This document shows positions 60,566 to 64,000 of a stretch of 64,000 nucleotides of DNA, piece after piece. The stretch is taken from the NCBI RefSeq assembly GCF_026810365.1, contig NZ_CP113948.1:3249001-3313000 (forward strand), written 5' to 3'. The notes under the pieces were generated by a model. That model had not been told where the DNA came from, did no database searches, and saw nothing but the letters and a program-made list of their open reading frames with translations. Within the stretch, counting starts at the first letter, position 1; every line of letters begins with the position of its first letter. The position numbers were made by a program, and so were the translations under genes. This DNA is from Flavobacterium praedii. Its GTDB lineage: Bacteria; Bacteroidota; Bacteroidia; Flavobacteriales; Flavobacteriaceae.

Positions 60566-62161
60566 ATGAAAAAAATAAATCTTACAGCTTTAACTCTTCT
60601 AGCCGCATTGACTTTAAGCCTTTCTGCCAATGCACAAACAGCCACAAACTATACTGCCAAAAAAGGAAAACTTAGTGAACCTGAATTGCAAAGATGGTCG
60701 CATTTGGATTTGGCCAAAGACAGTATTCCAGGGATGAGTGTAGACAAAGCCTATGCCGAATTGCTAAAAGGAAAGAAAAATGTAAAAGTAATTGTAGCTG
60801 TTGTAGATTCGGGTGTAGACATTGATCACGAAGATCTAAAAGACGTAATTTGGACCAATAAAAAAGAGATTGCCGGAAACGGAATTGATGATGATAAAAA
60901 CGGTTTTATAGATGACATTCATGGTTGGAATTTTCTAGGTGATGCGCTACACGAAAGCCTCGAAATGACGAGAATCGTAAAAAAAGCAGATGATGGATCT
61001 GCTACTTATAAAAATGCTTTGGTAGCATATAATTTGAAATATGACAAAGCAATGAAGGATAAACAACAAATTGATTTCTTACTTAGTGTGGATAAATCCA
61101 TTCAGGAAAATCTAAAAAAAGAAGTTTATACTATTGAAGATTTGAACGGAATTGACACTACTGATCCTGAATTGGGAAGGAACAAAATGATAATGACTCA
61201 AATCATGACTGATGCTGGCCCAACTTTTAGAACCGAATTAAACGAATATGGAAAATACGTTTACAATCAACTGAATTACAATTTAAACAAAGAGTATGAC
61301 GGCCGCAAAGTGGTTGGAGATAATCCGGAAGATATAAAAAACACAAAATACGGTAACAATATAGTTTATGGCCCAGACAAAGAAGAGGCCGATCACGGAA
61401 CTCACGTTGCGGGTATTATTGCGCAAGTGAGAGGCAATAATCTTGGAGGGGACGGAATTGCCAATAATGTTGCTATTATGGCGGTGAGAGCTGTGCCAGA
61501 TGGTGATGAATACGACAAAGATATTGCTCTAGCAATCCGTTATGCTGTAGATAATGGAGCAAAAGTAATCAATGGTAGTTTTGGAAAAAGTTATTCTCCA
61601 CACAAACAATGGGTATACGATGCTATAAAGTATGCTGAAAAGAAAGATGTACTTTTTGTTCATGCTGCAGGAAATGATGGAGAAAATATTGATTTGGATC
61701 AAAATGCCAATTTCCCAAATGACTCTGATGATAATAAAATAGAATTTGTTTCGAATGTGTTAACAATAGGAGCTTTAAACAATCAATATGGAGAAGGTGT
61801 AATTGCTGATTTTTCAAATTATGGCACTTTTAATGTAGATGTTTTTGCACCGGGAAACCAAATATATGCTACAATTCCAAACAACAAATATAAATATTTG
61901 CAAGGAACTTCAATGGCTTCGCCAAATGCAGCTGGAGTAGCCGCCTTGATTCGTTCGTATTATCCGAAATTATCAGCCAAACAAGTAAAACAAATCTTGA
62001 TGGAATCTGGAACACCACTTCCTGCTAAAGTAATTTTGGGCGAAAACCCTAATCCTGCTCAAGAGCCTATTGCTGTTGCATCATCCCAATCATCAAAATC
62101 GGCAAGAATGGTTAATGCATACAATGCCTTATTGATGGCAGAAAAAATGACTAAGAAGTAA
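60566..62161 (+). CDS. Secreted S8 family (subtilisin-like) serine protease
   Basis: 531 residues from the ATG at 60566. Signal peptide about 1-23 (ends SANAQ). The catalytic triad is clear: Asp in VVDSGVDIDHED (about 81), His in DHGTHVAGI (about 277) and Ser in GTSMASPNAAGVA (about 449). The gap of nearly 200 residues between Asp and His holds a Lys/Glu-rich helical insertion absent from classical subtilisins. No sorting domain is seen at the C-terminus, so it is probably periplasmic. A terminator follows. Confidence 0.92.
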   Translation: MKKINLTALTLLAALTLSLSANAQTATNYTAKKGKLSEPELQRWSHLDLAKDSIPGMSVDKAYAELLKGKKNVKVIVAVVDSGVDIDHEDLKDVIWTNKKEIAGNGIDDDKNGFIDDIHGWNFLGDALHESLEMTRIVKKADDGSATYKNALVAYNLKYDKAMKDKQQIDFLLSVDKSIQENLKKEVYTIEDLNGIDTTDPELGRNKMIMTQIMTDAGPTFRTELNEYGKYVYNQLNYNLNKEYDGRKVVGDNPEDIKNTKYGNNIVYGPDKEEADHGTHVAGIIAQVRGNNLGGDGIANNVAIMAVRAVPDGDEYDKDIALAIRYAVDNGAKVINGSFGKSYSPHKQWVYDAIKYAEKKDVLFVHAAGNDGENIDLDQNANFPNDSDDNKIEFVSNVLTIGALNNQYGEGVIADFSNYGTFNVDVFAPGNQIYATIPNNKYKYLQGTSMASPNAAGVAALIRSYYPKLSAKQVKQILMESGTPLPAKVILGENPNPAQEPIAVASSQSSKSARMVNAYNALLMAEKMTKK

Positions 62162-62180
62162 TTTTCACTTTTAATTATAC

Positions 62181-62215
62181 AATGGAAGAGACTATTACTC
62201 TTCCATTTTTTATTT
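62181..62215 (+). terminator. Terminator after the S8 protease gene
   Basis: AATGGAAGAG (62181-62190) pairs with CTCTTCCATT (62198-62207), followed by TTTTATTTTT. Confidence 0.8.
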
Positions 62216-62224
62216 TTATATACT

Positions 62225-64000
62225 ATGCGCAAACTTTTTTTATTCCTACTCTTTTCGGTTAGTATCGGAAATTTATTCGCCCAAAACACTGGGTATTGGC
62301 AACAACATGTCGATTATAAAATGGACGTCACTATGGATGTCAAAACATATCAATACAAAGGGAAACAAGAATTGGTTTATACCAATAACTCTTCAGATAC
62401 GTTGAGAAGCGTGTATTACCATTTGTACAATAATGCTTTTCAACCCGGAAGCGAAATGGATGCTCGATTGCAAACCATCAAAGATCCTGATGGACGTATG
62501 GTCACCAAAATAAAAGTCGATGGCAAAGATGTAAAAGAAAGCCGAATCAAAAACCTAAAACCCAACGAAATTGGATATTTGAAGATTTCTAATTTCAAAC
62601 AAGATGGCGTTACCGCTGTTGCAAAAGAAGTGGGAACAATTCTTGAAGTGACTTTGGCCAAGCCCATTTTACCTAATTCAAAATCTACTTTTACACTTGA
62701 TTTTGATGGTCAGGTTCCCGTGCAAATTCGTCGTTCAGGACGAAATAATACTGAGGGAGTTGAATTGTCGATGGCGCAGTGGTACCCAAAAATGGCAGAG
62801 TTTGATTTTGAAGGATGGCATGCCGATCCCTACATCGCTCGAGAATTTCATGGTGTTTGGGGGAATTTTGATGTAAAAATCACCATCGACAAGGATTATC
62901 TTTTGGGAGGTTCTGGTTATTTGCAAAACCCAAATGAAATAGGGTATGGGTATCAAGATGCTGGAGTTACAGTAGTTTATCCAAAAAAAACAAAAACGTT
63001 GACTTGGCATTTTATTGCACCAATGGTACATGATTTCACTTGGGCGGCCGATAAAAATTACCAACACGATATTGTCAAAGGGCCTAATAATGTAGATCTG
63101 CATTTTATCTATAAAAATACTCCCGCAGTTGTAGAAAACTGGAAAAAACTAGAGCCTTTGATGTCTCGAGTTATGGATTTTTACAATAAGAATGTGGGTA
63201 ATTATCCATACAAACAATATTCATTCATACAAGGTGGTGATGGCGGAATGGAGTATGCTATGTGTACTTTAATGCTGGGAAATGGTACAACCGAAGGAAT
63301 GTTAGGAACTGCCACTCATGAAATGGGACATTCTTGGTTTCAACATATTTTGGCGTCCAATGAATCCAAACACCCTTGGATGGATGAAGGCTTTACAACC
63401 TATATCGAAGATTTGGCTCTAAATGATTTAAAAGACAAAAAAGAAGAAAACCCATTCAAAGGCAATTATGCGGCCTATTATAAATTAGTAGAATCTGGAA
63501 AAGAACAACCACTTTCTACACACGGAGATCGTTATGATGAAAACCGTCCGTATAGTATTGCTTCCTATGTAAAAGGGAGTATATTTTTGTCTCAACTCGA
63601 GTACGTAATTGGTCAAGAAAATTTAAGAAATACTCTCAAAAAATATTTTCAAGATTTCAAATTCAAACACCCATCTCCAAACGATATCAAGAGAACGGCT
63701 GAACGTGTTTCGGGAGCCAACCTCGATTGGTATTTGGTCGATTGGACGCAAACCTTAAACACAATCGACTACGGTATCAAAGACGTAAAAGAAAATGCAG
63801 ATAAAACAACTGTAACTCTGGAACGAATTGGTCGTATGCCAATGCCTATCGATGTATTGGTCGAATATGCGGATGGCACCAAAGAAAGTTTCTACATTCC
63901 GTTACGCATGATGAGTTTTGAAAAAGCAAACCCAATGCCAGCCATCACTAGAACGGTACTCAACGATTGGGCTTGGGCATATCCAACATTTGAATTTAAT
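62225..64000 (+). CDS. M1 family metallopeptidase, N-terminal part
   Basis: 592 codons are visible from the ATG at 62225 and the frame runs off the right edge. Signal peptide about 1-19 (SIGNLFAQ). The zinc site is HEMGH (365-369) with the third ligand E388 in WMDEGFTTY, the M1 spacing of 18 residues. The substrate-binding motif GGMEYAM precedes it, in the place of GxMEN. It is an aminopeptidase, probably periplasmic or exported. Its start lies only 17 bp after the terminator of the S8 gene, with no clear -7 box. Confidence 0.92.
   Translation, partial: MRKLFLFLLFSVSIGNLFAQNTGYWQQHVDYKMDVTMDVKTYQYKGKQELVYTNNSSDTLRSVYYHLYNNAFQPGSEMDARLQTIKDPDGRMVTKIKVDGKDVKESRIKNLKPNEIGYLKISNFKQDGVTAVAKEVGTILEVTLAKPILPNSKSTFTLDFDGQVPVQIRRSGRNNTEGVELSMAQWYPKMAEFDFEGWHADPYIAREFHGVWGNFDVKITIDKDYLLGGSGYLQNPNEIGYGYQDAGVTVVYPKKTKTLTWHFIAPMVHDFTWAADKNYQHDIVKGPNNVDLHFIYKNTPAVVENWKKLEPLMSRVMDFYNKNVGNYPYKQYSFIQGGDGGMEYAMCTLMLGNGTTEGMLGTATHEMGHSWFQHILASNESKHPWMDEGFTTYIEDLALNDLKDKKEENPFKGNYAAYYKLVESGKEQPLSTHGDRYDENRPYSIASYVKGSIFLSQLEYVIGQENLRNTLKKYFQDFKFKHPSPNDIKRTAERVSGANLDWYLVDWTQTLNTIDYGIKDVKENADKTTVTLERIGRMPMPIDVLVEYADGTKESFYIPLRMMSFEKANPMPAITRTVLNDWAWAYPTFEFN

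Noticed and set aside
1..64000. tRNA, rRNA, insertion sequences, integrases, prophage genes
   Set aside because: No cloverleaf with a typical T-loop, no rRNA-like stretch and no transposase or integrase frame was recognised by eye; a tRNAscan/Infernal run would be decisive.

Overview
The window looks like a chromosome segment of a Flavobacterium-type bacterium (Bacteroidota, Flavobacteriaceae). The DNA is AT-rich. Spacers repeatedly carry the Bacteroidota -7 promoter box TAnnTTTG and lack clear Shine-Dalgarno sequences, and several genes need TTG starts. Gene content agrees: a SprE/PorW-like type IX secretion lipoprotein, a secreted protein with a type IX C-terminal sorting domain, an atpBEFHAG operon without atpD/atpC, and many Flavobacteriaceae families of unknown function (DUF4254, DUF4292, DUF5687, DUF2480, DUF3078, DUF6427). 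No rRNA, tRNA or CRISPR array was found.

Layout. 1-7.4 kb: end of an exopolysaccharide locus (two O-antigen polymerase/ligase-like proteins, two GT4 and one GT2 glycosyltransferases, UDP-glucuronate decarboxylase, polyprenyl-phosphate sugar-1-phosphate transferase). 7.4-9.9 kb: a frameshifted ORF6N gene, a CapK/PaaK-like adenylate-forming enzyme and a HigBA toxin-antitoxin pair. 9.9-16.6 kb: purD, upp, a DUF4254/GT9 pair and a PaaE-type ferredoxin reductase. 16.7-21.4 kb: PadR regulator, three tandem paralogous membrane proteins, DUF5687 permease and ABC ATPase, probably one regulated ABC module. 21.5-30.4 kb: sprE-like gene, bactofilin, two small AtpI/AtpZ-like membrane proteins and the F1Fo ATP synthase operon. 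30.4-41.8 kb: GNAT, Wzx-type flippase, dut, nucleotidyltransferase, TPR protein, DUF4292 lipoprotein, two tandem EnvC-like proteins, a Bax-inhibitor-1 protein and hflX. 41.9-52.6 kb, mostly minus strand: SUF iron-sulfur assembly genes (sufA, B, C, D, S, E and SufT/DUF59), interrupted by a YoeB-type toxin-antitoxin pair, an opposite-strand serine hydrolase and a GxxExxY protein. 52.8-64 kb: metallo-hydrolase, NCS2 purine permease, fibronectin-III-like lipoprotein, a 1472-residue leucine-rich-repeat type IX cargo, an S8 protease and the start of an M1 metallopeptidase.

The most unusual signals are non-coding. (1) Three related leaders sit directly before the start codons of the UDP-glucuronate decarboxylase, the sugar-phosphate transferase and the distant Bax-inhibitor gene; two of them follow the same TATATTTG box. 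(2) One leader carries a 35-nt insertion compared with its neighbour, and a similar GC-rich palindrome-like sequence lies in frame inside sufD, suggesting a small mobile element that tolerates coding sequence. (3) Many spacers hold long hairpins whose arms are short tandem repeats of different sequence but the same architecture. (4) A degenerate tandem array follows the atp operon. (5) In the leucine-rich-repeat protein a two-module unit is duplicated, with one module identical at DNA level over 327 bp while the other has diverged.
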